Shown: in pieces, positions 34,694-43,855 of the stretch | Layout: the number at the start of each line of letters is the position of its first letter | Numbering within the stretch: the first letter of the stretch is position 1 | From: JAAYUD01 sp963676865 | Lineage (GTDB): Bacteria > Bacteroidota > Bacteroidia > Bacteroidales > Bacteroidaceae | Length of the DNA stretch: 64,000 nucleotides | Assembly: GCA_963676865.2 (NCBI GenBank) | Contig: CAXXSS010000001.1 | Coordinates: 3,596,001 to 3,660,000 of the forward strand | Direction: 5' to 3' | Made by a program: the position numbers and the translations under genes | The notes under the pieces: generated by a model | Database searches by the model: none | What the model was told of the DNA's origin: nothing | Seen by the model: the letters and a program-made list of their open reading frames with translations, nothing else

Positions 34694-34716
34694 TAGTGTC
34701 CAACTTTTGGACACTA
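34694..34716. promoter_or_regulatory. Candidate operator: 10-bp inverted repeat with 3-bp spacer
   Basis: TAGTGTCCAA-CTT-TTGGACACTA is a perfect inverted repeat 53 bp upstream of the sigma-54 -24 element. Its size and place fit a dimeric activator site; this is inferred. Confidence 0.5.
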
Positions 34717-34775
34717 CCGTCTAATTATTTGACAGGATAAGTATCAAAGTTTTAATTCGTATATTGGTTTTTATT

Positions 34776-34837
34776 GTCTCACCCTTGTGGGACGAGTGTA
34801 TCACAAAGGTGAGACGCTCGTCCCACAGTGGTGAAAC
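34776..34837. repeat. Array of three 18-bp palindromes at exact 22-bp spacing
   Basis: The three units are GTCTCAC-CCTT-GTGGGAC (34776-34793), GTATCAC-AAAG-GTGAGAC (34798-34815) and GTCCCAC-AGTG-GTGAAAC (34820-34837). All fit GTnnCAC-N4-GTGnnAC and start 22 bp apart, so the same helix face. The whole array is also roughly self-complementary (GGGACGAG near the left, CTCGTCCC on the right). It lies about 135-210 bp upstream of the sigma-54 promoter. The rest of 34838-35097 shows nothing recognisable except AT-rich sequence. Confidence 0.7.
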
Positions 34838-35097
34838 AATAATAACTAACAGATGAGCACTTTATAACTTACATATGTTTTTCAAAAAACATAAAGATGT
34901 AGCCATCAAAAGTATTTTGTTCTTTTTTCATACCACGCTATAGTGCCATCAGTATGTATTAGTGTTCATTTGCCTACCGGTAAGGTTTCGTAGTCGATTC
35001 TATAACCGCAATAAGCGACTATTTGAATACGTAATTTTATTGAAATCTTTTCCGTTATTCGACAAATAAAAGTAATTTTGTAGCCAATTTTAAGCAG

Positions 35098-35105
35098 TAT
35101 CTTTG
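35098..35105 (+). promoter_or_regulatory. -7 box (TATCTTTG) of the glycosyltransferase gene
   Basis: Exact TAnnTTTG, 17 bp before the ATG at 35123; a TTTG at 35077-35080 is a possible -33 element, at slightly short spacing. Confidence 0.55.
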
Positions 35106-35122
35106 TTTTAGCACAACAGAAA

Positions 35123-36328
35123 ATGGAAATATTATCATTCAATATAGTAGAAATCATCTTATTGTCCGTAATGGGCCTGTTATTCATTATCCAATTGTTT
35201 TATCAATATGGTATATACAATCGTATTCATGCCCACAATAAGGCGGTGAAAAAAAATAATATTGATTTCTTAGACGATGATTTGCCTCCCGTATCAATTA
35301 TTATTCGGGCATGCAACGAATCGACCAATCTGAAGAAGAATTTGGAGAGTGTTCTGCAACAAGATTATCCAGCTTTTGAAGTGATTGTCGTAAACGATGG
35401 CTCTACCGACGAAAGTGAAGCTTATTTGAATGAACTGAGAAACAAGTATGATAATCTATACCATAGTTTCACTCCCGAAAAAGTGCGAAACCTGAGTAGC
35501 AAGAAGTTGGCTCTGACCATAGGTATTAAAGCAAGCAAATACGATTGGGTTGTATTTACCGAAGCGAATTGCAGGCCTAGCAGCGATCAATGGTTAAGAG
35601 CGATGGCGAGGAACTTTACAACAACCACGGATGTTGTATTGGGATATAGCAATTATTTCTATAAAAAGGGCTGGCAAAACAAATTGGCCTGTTTCGACAT
35701 GCTCTTTCAATCGATGCGCTATTTGGGAATGGCTCTAAATTCGAAACCATACAAAGGCGTCGGAAGAAATATGGCCTATCGTAAAAAGTTGTTTTACGAG
35801 AATAAGGGTTTCTCCAAATATCTGGAACTATTTCGCGGTGAAGACGATTTGTTTATCAACGAAGTGGCCAATGATATGAATACCAGAGTGGAGACTTCCA
35901 AAGACGCTATTGTCTGGATAGATGGAGCCGAATATACAAAACTTGATTGGAAGAAAGATAAAGTGAGCTATATGGTTACATCTCATTTTTATCATGGCTC
36001 GCAACGCTTCATCTTAGGTTTTGAAACACTTACCCGATTGCTGTTTATAGCTTGCTTTATTGCTACTGCTATAGTCAGTGCCCTGAATTTTCATTGGTTA
36101 GTGGCAGGCATTGCTTTTGTTGTGTGGCTCACACGTTTTTTGCTCGCTATGTCGGTAGTGAATAAGGCTGCCCGTGATATGAAAGAAGAGAGAAGATATT
36201 ACCTCTCTCTCCTCTATTTTGAATTGCTGCTACCGTGGCAATCAAAGATTTTCGCACATTCCAGACTAGCAAACAAGAACAATAACTGTGTCTATATCAA
36301 CAATCCTACTCATAACGCATGGAGTTAG
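35123..36328 (+). CDS. Membrane glycosyltransferase family 2
   Basis: 401 aa. An N-terminal membrane helix (EIILLSVMGLLFIIQLFY) precedes a GT-A domain: PPVSIIIRACNES, VNDGSTDES, the DxD-equivalent region FTEANCRP, and FRGEDDLFINEV, with the acceptor-site EDD. Two further membrane helices follow near 310-355. This layout is typical of inner-membrane enzymes that elongate surface glycans. Its 3' end overlaps the convergent LolC/E-like gene by 23 nt. The sugar donor and product are not deducible. Confidence 0.88.
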   Translation: MEILSFNIVEIILLSVMGLLFIIQLFYQYGIYNRIHAHNKAVKKNNIDFLDDDLPPVSIIIRACNESTNLKKNLESVLQQDYPAFEVIVVNDGSTDESEAYLNELRNKYDNLYHSFTPEKVRNLSSKKLALTIGIKASKYDWVVFTEANCRPSSDQWLRAMARNFTTTTDVVLGYSNYFYKKGWQNKLACFDMLFQSMRYLGMALNSKPYKGVGRNMAYRKKLFYENKGFSKYLELFRGEDDLFINEVANDMNTRVETSKDAIVWIDGAEYTKLDWKKDKVSYMVTSHFYHGSQRFILGFETLTRLLFIACFIATAIVSALNFHWLVAGIAFVVWLTRFLLAMSVVNKAARDMKEERRYYLSLLYFELLLPWQSKIFAHSRLANKNNNCVYINNPTHNAWS

Positions 36329-37544
36329 CCGGATGTATTTTTGATATCAAATAAGACGGACCTAACAACATCATAAGCGATACCAGGAACGAACAAACAT
36401 TGATGATAAGAAAGATCAATACGTTGAACGATACAGGAACGGTATCGACATAATATGTAGCCGGATTGAGTTTGATTATCTTGAAATGTGCTTGCAAGTA
36501 TATTAATGCAACGGCAATAATATCGCCGATAAGCATACCCTTTCCTATAATAAATACCGAAAGCCACAAGAATATTCGACGGACAGTATAATTGTTGGTA
36601 CCCAAAGCTTTGAGCAGACCAATCATATTGGTACGTTCGATGATGATGATGAGCAGTCCGGACACCATGGTGAATCCCGCAATACCTATCATCAATATTA
36701 GAATAACCCAGACATTCATATCAAGCAATCCCAGCCATGCAAATAGTTGGGGATTGAGCTGAACAATATTTCGGACATAATATACACCACCATATTTATC
36801 TTTCATTTTGTCGATATTGGAAGCTATATCATAAGTCGTCTTATTGAGCAGATTATAGTCTTTGATCGTTAATTCGACTCCACCATATTGGTCTTTCTTC
36901 CATCCGTTCAGGTGGTTTACCGTATAAATGTCTGTAATCAGGAATATCTTGTCGTATTCGGAAAAATTAGTCTGATAAATTCCTTTGATAGTCAAACGGC
37001 GGGCACGAACATTATCATTAATATAATAAGTATATATTTTATCCCCCAATTTAAGCCCCAGCTTATCGGCTATGACTTTGGAAATAAGTACCTGATTGGT
37101 TGAAAGAGTATCACTGAAATGAGGAATGACGCCGGCAACCAAATGTTCTTTCATAAAAGTAGGGTCGAATTCCGGACCTACCCCTTTTAGTACCATACCT
37201 TGAAAAGTACTGTCGGTCTTGATGATACCCGGCTTGGTAGAAAAGCGTTGTATGTGCTTCACTTGTTTATAGTCAGATAGCTCGGCCAGCAAACTATCGT
37301 TGACGACTACCGGACGCATTTCATAAGATCGTGCATCGTCCAGATTACTGATTTGGATATGAGATCCGAAACCGATAACTTTATTCCGCACCTCGGATTT
37401 GAATCCGATGACCACTGCTACAGACACCAACATGACAATGATGCCTATTGCAATCCCCGCCATCGCTATGAAGACAGCAGGTCGGGACGAGTTCTTCGAC
37501 CCCGAACCGCGATATATATGTTTGGCAATAAAAAATGATAACAT
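36306..37544 (-). CDS. LolC/LolE-like lipoprotein-releasing permease
   Basis: 412 aa with an N-terminal membrane helix, a periplasmic MacB-type core and a C-terminal FtsX domain of three helices (MNVWVILILMIGIAGFTMVSGLLIIIIERTNMIGLLKALGTNNYTVRRIF is the hallmark loop). The N-terminus SFFIAKHIYRGSGSKNSSRPAVFIAMAGIAIGIIVMLVSVAVVIGFK matches LolC/E. It would extract lipoproteins from the inner membrane together with a LolD ATPase encoded elsewhere. It is co-transcribed with the aminotransferase gene, 28 nt upstream. Confidence 0.88.
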   Translation of the reverse strand: MLSFFIAKHIYRGSGSKNSSRPAVFIAMAGIAIGIIVMLVSVAVVIGFKSEVRNKVIGFGSHIQISNLDDARSYEMRPVVVNDSLLAELSDYKQVKHIQRFSTKPGIIKTDSTFQGMVLKGVGPEFDPTFMKEHLVAGVIPHFSDTLSTNQVLISKVIADKLGLKLGDKIYTYYINDNVRARRLTIKGIYQTNFSEYDKIFLITDIYTVNHLNGWKKDQYGGVELTIKDYNLLNKTTYDIASNIDKMKDKYGGVYYVRNIVQLNPQLFAWLGLLDMNVWVILILMIGIAGFTMVSGLLIIIIERTNMIGLLKALGTNNYTVRRIFLWLSVFIIGKGMLIGDIIAVALIYLQAHFKIIKLNPATYYVDTVPVSFNVLIFLIINVCSFLVSLMMLLGPSYLISKIHPANSMRYE

Positions 37545-37572
37545 CTTTTTGTTTTTATACCTTAATTACATA

Positions 37573-38772
37573 TTAAATGACTCTACCTGGATAAGCTTCG
37601 AGTGCTTTCTCTAAAATGAAAAGTGCACGGTTCAGATCATCTTTTTTCAGTACGTATGCTATTCGTACTTGGTTTCGGCCTACGCCGGGCGTAGTGTAAA
37701 ATCCGGAAGCGGGAGCCATAAACACCGTTTCGCCTTCGTATTCAAAATCGCTCAGACACCAGGCACAAAACTTGTCGGAATCGTCTACGGGCAATTTGGC
37801 TACGGTATAAAATGCTCCCATCGGTATGGGAGAATAAACGCCGGGAATGCGATTGAGTCCATCAATAAGGCATTTGCGGCGCTCAACATATTCGTCGTAA
37901 GTATCGCGCAGATAATCGTCGGGAGTGTCGAGAGAAGCTTCGGCAGCAATCTGGCCAATCAATGGAGGACTAAGCCTTGCCTGACAGAATTTCATTACGG
38001 CCTTACGTATCTCTTCATTCTTTGTAATCAGTGCTCCAATGCGGATACCGCATTCCGAATATCTTTTTGAGACAGAATCGATGAGTACCACATTTTGTTC
38101 GATTCCCTTCAGGTGACATGCCGATATATATGGAGAGCCGGTATAAATAAATTCACGATAAACTTCGTCGGAGAATAGAAACAAGTCGTACTTTTTTACT
38201 AAATCACGAATCTGATTCATTTCCTTACGGCTGTATAAATAACCCGTCGGATTGTTGGGATTACAGATCAAAATACCTTTCGTACGTTCATTGATCAGTT
38301 CTTCGAACTTCTCGACTTTCGGTAACGAAAAGCCTTCTTCGATAGTGGTAGCAATGGTACGTATAACTGCTCCTGCCGAAATAGCAAAAGCCATATAGTT
38401 GGCATATGCCGGCTCTGGTACAATGATTTCGTCTCCTGGATTGAGACAAGAAAGAAAGGAGAACAATACCGCTTCTGAACCGCCTGTGGTAACAATAATA
38501 TCGTCGGCCGATAGTTTAATATTATATTTCTCGTAATACTTTACTAACTTTTCGCGATAGCTGCGATTGCCTGCACTGGGACTATACTCTAATATTTGAC
38601 GATCGATATTACGAATGGCATCAATAGCAACTTGGGGGGTTGGCAAATCGGGTTGCCCGATATTGAGATGATAAACATGTATTCCCCTTTGCTTTGCCGC
38701 ATCGGATAGCGGAGCCAGTTTTCTGATTGGAGACGCTGGCATCTCCGTTCCTCTAATAGAAATTTTTGGCAT
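37573..38772 (-). CDS. PLP-dependent aminotransferase, class I/II (aspartate-type)
   Basis: 399 aa, fold type I. The PLP lysine is K236 in SVSKRYSECGIRIG; other signatures are NIGQPDLPTP, SAGNRSYREKL, TTGGSEAVLFS, ICNPNNPTGY and SDEVYREFIY, with the substrate-carboxylate arginine in GVGRNQVRIAY. It probably acts on aspartate, aromatic or related amino acids; the exact specificity is not readable. It is the first gene of an operon with the LolC/E-like permease. Confidence 0.92.
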   Translation of the reverse strand: MPKISIRGTEMPASPIRKLAPLSDAAKQRGIHVYHLNIGQPDLPTPQVAIDAIRNIDRQILEYSPSAGNRSYREKLVKYYEKYNIKLSADDIIVTTGGSEAVLFSFLSCLNPGDEIIVPEPAYANYMAFAISAGAVIRTIATTIEEGFSLPKVEKFEELINERTKGILICNPNNPTGYLYSRKEMNQIRDLVKKYDLFLFSDEVYREFIYTGSPYISACHLKGIEQNVVLIDSVSKRYSECGIRIGALITKNEEIRKAVMKFCQARLSPPLIGQIAAEASLDTPDDYLRDTYDEYVERRKCLIDGLNRIPGVYSPIPMGAFYTVAKLPVDDSDKFCAWCLSDFEYEGETVFMAPASGFYTTPGVGRNQVRIAYVLKKDDLNRALFILEKALEAYPGRVI

Positions 38773-38836
38773 TTTTCTCTTTTTACTTTTCTATTCAACA
38801 ACTAAACATTGTATTCAGACATTATTGAAAATCGTG

Positions 38837-38844
38837 CAAATTTA
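38837..38844 (-). promoter_or_regulatory. -7 box (TAAATTTG) of the aminotransferase operon
   Basis: Exact TAnnTTTG on the minus strand, about 65 bp upstream of the start codon. Confidence 0.45.
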
Positions 38845-38971
38845 AACATTTAATTGTATAATTGCACTAAAAATCAAAAACAATATGCCGATTTGAATCT
38901 GTAGTGTATTTATTTTGGGCTTGTTATTGATTTTTGTAAGTCAGACTTTTCGTTAATCAAAGAGAATCCAT

Positions 38972-38979
38972 TAACTTTG
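38972..38979 (+). promoter_or_regulatory. -7 box (TAACTTTG) of the lon operon
   Basis: Exact TAnnTTTG, 52 bp before the lon ATG; TTTTCG at 38947 is a weak -33 candidate. No heat-shock operator is evident. Confidence 0.5.
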
Positions 38980-39031
38980 TGCGCTATTATATCCGAATAT
39001 TAAAGAATAAGAAAGAAGACGAGAAAAGATA

Positions 39032-41524
39032 ATGATGAAGAAAGATGATTATTTAATTAGGAATTTGGACGATTCAAGTAACGAACAGAATTCTTTTTCC
39101 TTTATTGCTGACATTGACAATAATGAAGATTTGGATTTGAAAATTAAAATTCAATCCGGAGATACAGTTCCTGTTCTGCCACTACGCAATATGCTTTTGT
39201 TTCCAAGCGTATATATGCCTGTTGCCGTAGGACGCAAAAGTTCTTTGAAATTGATACGTGAATGCGAAAGAAAAGAAAAGAACATTGCGGTATTTTGTCA
39301 GAAAGATCAGAATACAGACGAGCCGGACTTTGATGATTTACATCATATTGGAACGATTGCCACTGTCGTTCGTATCCTCGAAATGCCAGATCACGCTACG
39401 ACTGTCATACTCCGTGGCGTAAAACGCTGTGAGTTGGTCGATATTAGCGAACATGAACCATATTTGAAAGGAAAAATAAACCTGCTCGAAGATGAATGGC
39501 CGGAAAAAAATGATCGTGAATTTCAAGCTCTCGCCGAGAGCTGCAAAGATTTGACGATTCGCTATGTTCGTGTATCAGATGTCCTGCATCAAGAATCGAT
39601 ATTTGCCATACGCAATATTAATAACTATCAATTCCTTATCGGTTTTATTTGCAATAATTTACCGCTTAAGAAATCGGATAAGTTGGAATTGTTGCAAATA
39701 AGTTCGTTGAAAGCAAGAGCCTATAAATTGTTGGAATTCTTGAATAGAGAAGTACAATTGGCCGAAATAAAAGCTTCTATCCAGTTGAGAGCTCGCGAAG
39801 ACATCGATCAACAACAAAAAGAATATTTCTTGCAACAGCAAATTAAGACTATCCAAGACGAATTGGGTGGTAACACGCAAGAGCAAGAAGTAGAAGATAT
39901 GCGCCGAAAGTCCGAGAAGATGAAATGGAGTATAGAGGTTGCAAAAGTATTCGAGAAAGAGTTGGGAAAACTGGAACGTACTCACCCCCAATCGCCTGAT
40001 TATAGTGTGCAACTCAATTATCTGCAAACCATGCTCAATTTGCCTTGGAACGTTTATACGGCAGATAATTTGAATTTAAAGAATGCCGAGCGTGTGCTGA
40101 ATCGCGATCATTATGGATTGGAGAAAGTAAAAGAACGTATCTTGGAGCATCTCTCTGTATTGAAACTGAAGGGGAATCTGAAGTCTCCCATCATTTGCTT
40201 ATATGGCCCTCCGGGAGTAGGTAAAACGTCACTAGGCAAATCTATTGCCGCATCGTTAAAGCGCAAATATATTAGAATGTCATTGGGTGGAGTTCACGAT
40301 GAAGCTGAAATACGCGGTCATCGCAGGACTTATATTGGAGCGATGCCCGGTCGCATCATTAAAGGACTGGTCAAGGCGGGATCTTCTAATCCTGTATTTG
40401 TTCTTGATGAGATAGATAAAGTAGGCAACGACCGCCAGGGAGATCCTTCATCGGCATTGCTCGAAGTACTTGATCCGGAACAGAATAGTGCTTTTCATGA
40501 CAACTATTTGGATGTCGATTTCGATTTGTCCAAAGTATTGTTTATTGCAACGGCCAATGATTTGCACTCTATTCCAGCCCCGTTGCTCGATCGTATGGAG
40601 CTGATAGAAGTAAATGGCTATATTACTGAAGAGAAAATCGAGATTGCCCGAAAGCATCTATTCCCAAAAGAATTGGACAATAACGGATTGGAGAAAAATT
40701 TCGTAAAGATGTCGAAGCCGACATTCGAAACAATTATAGAAAACTATACTCGTGAAAGCGGCGTACGTGAACTGGAGAAAAAGATTGGTAAAGTATTGCG
40801 AAAGATTGCTCGTAAATATGCTACCGATGGATATTTCTTGGAACATGAAATAAAGCCTGAAGACCTGAAAGAATATTTGGGCGTAACTGAGTATAGTAGA
40901 GACAAATATCAAGGCAATGAATATGCTGGAGTAGTCACCGGACTGGCTTGGACTGCTGTAGGAGGCGAAATATTGTTTATTGAAACATCTTTGAACCGCG
41001 GAAAAGGTGGACGTCTGACATTGACCGGAAACTTAGGTGATGTGATGAAAGAATCGGCTATGTTGGCTTATGAATACATTAAGACTCATGCCGCTCTGCT
41101 TCATGTTAATCCGGATGTTTTTGATAATTGGAATGTTCATCTTCATGTTCCGGAAGGTGCTATTCCTAAAGACGGTCCTTCTGCAGGCATCACCATGACT
41201 ACAGCTCTGGCATCTGCCTTCACTCAACGTAAGGTGAAACCGCATATGGCGATGACCGGCGAGATGACTTTGCGTGGTAGAGTATTGCCCGTAGGTGGGG
41301 TGAAAGAAAAAATTCTTGCAGCAAAGAGAGCAGGTATTACCGACATTCTTTTGAGCGAAGAAAATAAGAAAGATATTGAAGAAATACAAGAGATTTATTT
41401 GAAAGGATTGACATTCCACTATGTGAAAGATGCAAAGGAAGTCCTTGAACTGGCATTGACAGATGAGTTGGTAAATGACCCTATCGATTTCACTATTGCA
41501 AAAGAGAATAAAGATAAAGAATGA
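39032..41524 (+). CDS. lon: ATP-dependent protease Lon
   Basis: Degrades misfolded and regulatory proteins. 830 aa: N-terminal LON substrate domain (VPVLPLRNMLLFPSVYMPVAVGR), a helical region, an AAA+ module with Walker A GPPGVGKT (K398) and Walker B FVLDEID, and the C-terminal Ser-Lys protease with S717 in DGPSAGIT and K760 in GGVKEKILAAKRAG. A charged extension (first ~45 aa) precedes the domain. Its TGA stop overlaps the tgt ATG (ATGA), so lon-tgt-lptG-HAD forms a coupled operon. Confidence 0.97.
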   Translation: MMKKDDYLIRNLDDSSNEQNSFSFIADIDNNEDLDLKIKIQSGDTVPVLPLRNMLLFPSVYMPVAVGRKSSLKLIRECERKEKNIAVFCQKDQNTDEPDFDDLHHIGTIATVVRILEMPDHATTVILRGVKRCELVDISEHEPYLKGKINLLEDEWPEKNDREFQALAESCKDLTIRYVRVSDVLHQESIFAIRNINNYQFLIGFICNNLPLKKSDKLELLQISSLKARAYKLLEFLNREVQLAEIKASIQLRAREDIDQQQKEYFLQQQIKTIQDELGGNTQEQEVEDMRRKSEKMKWSIEVAKVFEKELGKLERTHPQSPDYSVQLNYLQTMLNLPWNVYTADNLNLKNAERVLNRDHYGLEKVKERILEHLSVLKLKGNLKSPIICLYGPPGVGKTSLGKSIAASLKRKYIRMSLGGVHDEAEIRGHRRTYIGAMPGRIIKGLVKAGSSNPVFVLDEIDKVGNDRQGDPSSALLEVLDPEQNSAFHDNYLDVDFDLSKVLFIATANDLHSIPAPLLDRMELIEVNGYITEEKIEIARKHLFPKELDNNGLEKNFVKMSKPTFETIIENYTRESGVRELEKKIGKVLRKIARKYATDGYFLEHEIKPEDLKEYLGVTEYSRDKYQGNEYAGVVTGLAWTAVGGEILFIETSLNRGKGGRLTLTGNLGDVMKESAMLAYEYIKTHAALLHVNPDVFDNWNVHLHVPEGAIPKDGPSAGITMTTALASAFTQRKVKPHMAMTGEMTLRGRVLPVGGVKEKILAAKRAGITDILLSEENKKDIEEIQEIYLKGLTFHYVKDAKEVLELALTDELVNDPIDFTIAKENKDKE

Positions 41525-42651
41525 AATTCGAGCTACAACATACGGATAGTAAAAGCAACGCTCGTGCCGGACTGATAACAACAGACCATGGAACTATTCA
41601 GACACCTATCTTTATGCCTGTTGGCACACTGGGTAGTGTCAAAGCGGTACAACTATACGAGTTGAAGAATGATATTGAAGCTCAAATAATCTTGGGCAAT
41701 ACCTATCATCTTTACTTACGTCCCGGCATAAATATTCTGGAGAAGGCAGGAGGATTGCATAAGTTTAACGGCTTTGATCGCCCGATGCTTACAGATAGTG
41801 GCGGTTTTCAAGTCTTTTCGCTTACGGGTATTCGGAAATTGACTGAAGAAGGTGTTGAATTCAGATCTCATATTGATGGAAGCAAACATATGTTTACTCC
41901 CGAACGAGTGATGGATATTGAACGCTCTATCGGTGCGGATATCATCATGGCATTTGACGAATGTGCACCCGGAACTTCCGATTACGAATATGCTCGAAAA
42001 TCTACCGCACTGACACACCGTTGGCTTGATCGTTGCATTGAACGTTTTGATCATACGGAGCCCAAATATGGCTACAAGCAATCTCTTTTCCCCATAGTGC
42101 AAGGTTGCGTATATCGTGACTTGCGCATTCAGTCGGCAGAGTATATCGCTGCCAAAGGGGCTGATGGAAATGCTATTGGAGGGTTGGCTGTAGGCGAACC
42201 GGTTGAGAAGATGTATGAAATGATCGAATTGGTCAATGGTATCTTGCCTAAAGACAAGCCGCGCTATCTGATGGGAGTTGGAACACCGGCAAATATCTTG
42301 GAAGGTATATCGCTTGGCGTTGATATGTTCGATTGTGTGATGCCTACGCGCAACGGTCGTAATGGCATGCTGTTTACTAAAGACGGCATCATGAATATGA
42401 AAAATAAGAAATGGGAAGACGACTTCTCTCCTATCGAAACGGATGGCACTTCGCAAGTGGATATATTATATACTAAGGCTTATCTTCACCATTTGTTTCA
42501 TGCTCGTGAGCTACTCGCTATGCAGATAGCCAGCGTACATAATCTGGCTTTCTATTTGTGGTTGGTAGGAGAAGCAAGAAAACATATTTTAGCTGACGAT
42601 TTTGCGGTATGGAAACCGCAAATGATAGAGAAATTGTCTACGAGATTATAA
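41521..42651 (+). CDS. tgt: tRNA-guanine transglycosylase lacking the zinc-binding cysteines
   Basis: Exchanges G34 of GUN-anticodon tRNAs for preQ1 in queuosine synthesis. 376 aa; catalytic D92 (TDSGGFQVFSL), D271 (MFDCVMPTRNGRNG) and the GGLAVGE substrate loop are present. The C-terminal CxCxxC zinc motif is not. The aligned positions just before AYLHHLF read G309, S311 and D314, although the following histidine region (SVHNLAFYL) is kept. The enzyme probably holds this region without metal. Its start overlaps lon and it is followed 4 nt later by lptG. Confidence 0.94.
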   Translation: MKFELQHTDSKSNARAGLITTDHGTIQTPIFMPVGTLGSVKAVQLYELKNDIEAQIILGNTYHLYLRPGINILEKAGGLHKFNGFDRPMLTDSGGFQVFSLTGIRKLTEEGVEFRSHIDGSKHMFTPERVMDIERSIGADIIMAFDECAPGTSDYEYARKSTALTHRWLDRCIERFDHTEPKYGYKQSLFPIVQGCVYRDLRIQSAEYIAAKGADGNAIGGLAVGEPVEKMYEMIELVNGILPKDKPRYLMGVGTPANILEGISLGVDMFDCVMPTRNGRNGMLFTKDGIMNMKNKKWEDDFSPIETDGTSQVDILYTKAYLHHLFHARELLAMQIASVHNLAFYLWLVGEARKHILADDFAVWKPQMIEKLSTRL

Positions 42652-42655
42652 AATA

Positions 42656-43825
42656 ATGAGGCATATAAAATTAAAATTGAAAAGACCTAAGATTCGGAAG
42701 AAGAGCAAGTTGTTTCAGTTATCCATTCCCTTTAAACTGATAACGAAATTGGATTGGTATATTATCAAGAAATTCTTGGGAACATATATCTTTTCTATTA
42801 TTCTAATGGTCACGATAGCCGTTGTTTTCGACTTTAATGAAAATATGGATAAAATGATGGATCATAATGCGCCTTGGAAAGCGATCATTTTTGATTATTA
42901 CGTGAATTTTATCCCTTATTTTGCTAATCTATTCAGCCAATTATTTGTATTCATATCTGTCATATTCTTTACGACCAAGCTTGCAGAGCATTCTGAAATT
43001 ATTGCAATGTTTTCAAGCGGAGTCAGTTTCAAACGTCTTCTTCGTCCCTATATGATATCGGCCGGCATCATAGCGTTGGCGACCTACTACATGGGAGCTT
43101 ATGTTATACCACAGAGCAGTTCCAAACGTCTGGAGTTTACGGAGAAATATATACGTCGCCAACAAACAAACTTTGCCAGCAATGTTCAGCTTGAAGTGGG
43201 CAAGGGAGTTATTGCCTATATTGAAAACTATCAACGCGAAGAAAAGACAGGAATGAACTTTTCTCTTGATCAATTTAACGGTAAAAAATTGGTCTCTCAT
43301 CTGACAGCAAGCTCTATTAGCTACGATTCTACTTATACAAAAAAGAACCGATGGACTATTCATCACTATATGATTCGTCAACTTGTGGGAATGCGTGAAA
43401 AAATAACCCATGGAGAAAAGAAAACGATGATCATTAATATGCAGCCTACTGACATATTAATAGTGAAGGGTCAAGAACAAGAATTGAAAACGCCCGAATT
43501 AAAACGATATATCATAAGGCAAAAGGAACGGGGCTTTGCTAACATCCAGAGCTTCGAACTTGAATATTATCGTCGTTATGCTATGCCATTTGCCGCATTT
43601 ATTCTGACATTGATAGGAGCTTCGCTCTCGTCGCGAAAGACTAAAGGTGGCTTAGGATTCTCATTGGGTATAGGTTTAGCTTTAAGCTTCTCGTACATTT
43701 TATTCCAATCGTTGTCCTCTTCGTTTGCGGTGAACGCTAATTTCCCACCAATGCTGGCAGTATGGATTCCTAATATTATATTTGCATTCATTGCATTCTT
43801 TGTCTATAAAGAAGGTCCCAAATAA
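42656..43825 (+). CDS. lptG: LptF/LptG-family permease (YjgP/YjgQ)
   Basis: 389 aa with six predicted membrane helices, three N-terminal (IKKFLGTYIFSIILMVTIAVVF onward) and three C-terminal (AMPFAAFILTLIGASLSSRK onward), around a periplasmic jellyroll. This is the inner-membrane permease of the LPS exporter LptBFGC. LptF and LptG cannot be told apart reliably here. The tgt-lptG pairing is widespread in Bacteroidetes. Confidence 0.9.
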   Translation: MRHIKLKLKRPKIRKKSKLFQLSIPFKLITKLDWYIIKKFLGTYIFSIILMVTIAVVFDFNENMDKMMDHNAPWKAIIFDYYVNFIPYFANLFSQLFVFISVIFFTTKLAEHSEIIAMFSSGVSFKRLLRPYMISAGIIALATYYMGAYVIPQSSSKRLEFTEKYIRRQQTNFASNVQLEVGKGVIAYIENYQREEKTGMNFSLDQFNGKKLVSHLTASSISYDSTYTKKNRWTIHHYMIRQLVGMREKITHGEKKTMIINMQPTDILIVKGQEQELKTPELKRYIIRQKERGFANIQSFELEYYRRYAMPFAAFILTLIGASLSSRKTKGGLGFSLGIGLALSFSYILFQSLSSSFAVNANFPPMLAVWIPNIIFAFIAFFVYKEGPK

Positions 43826-43855
43826 TTTAAAGATAAGAGAGGATGGAAAAGAAGT

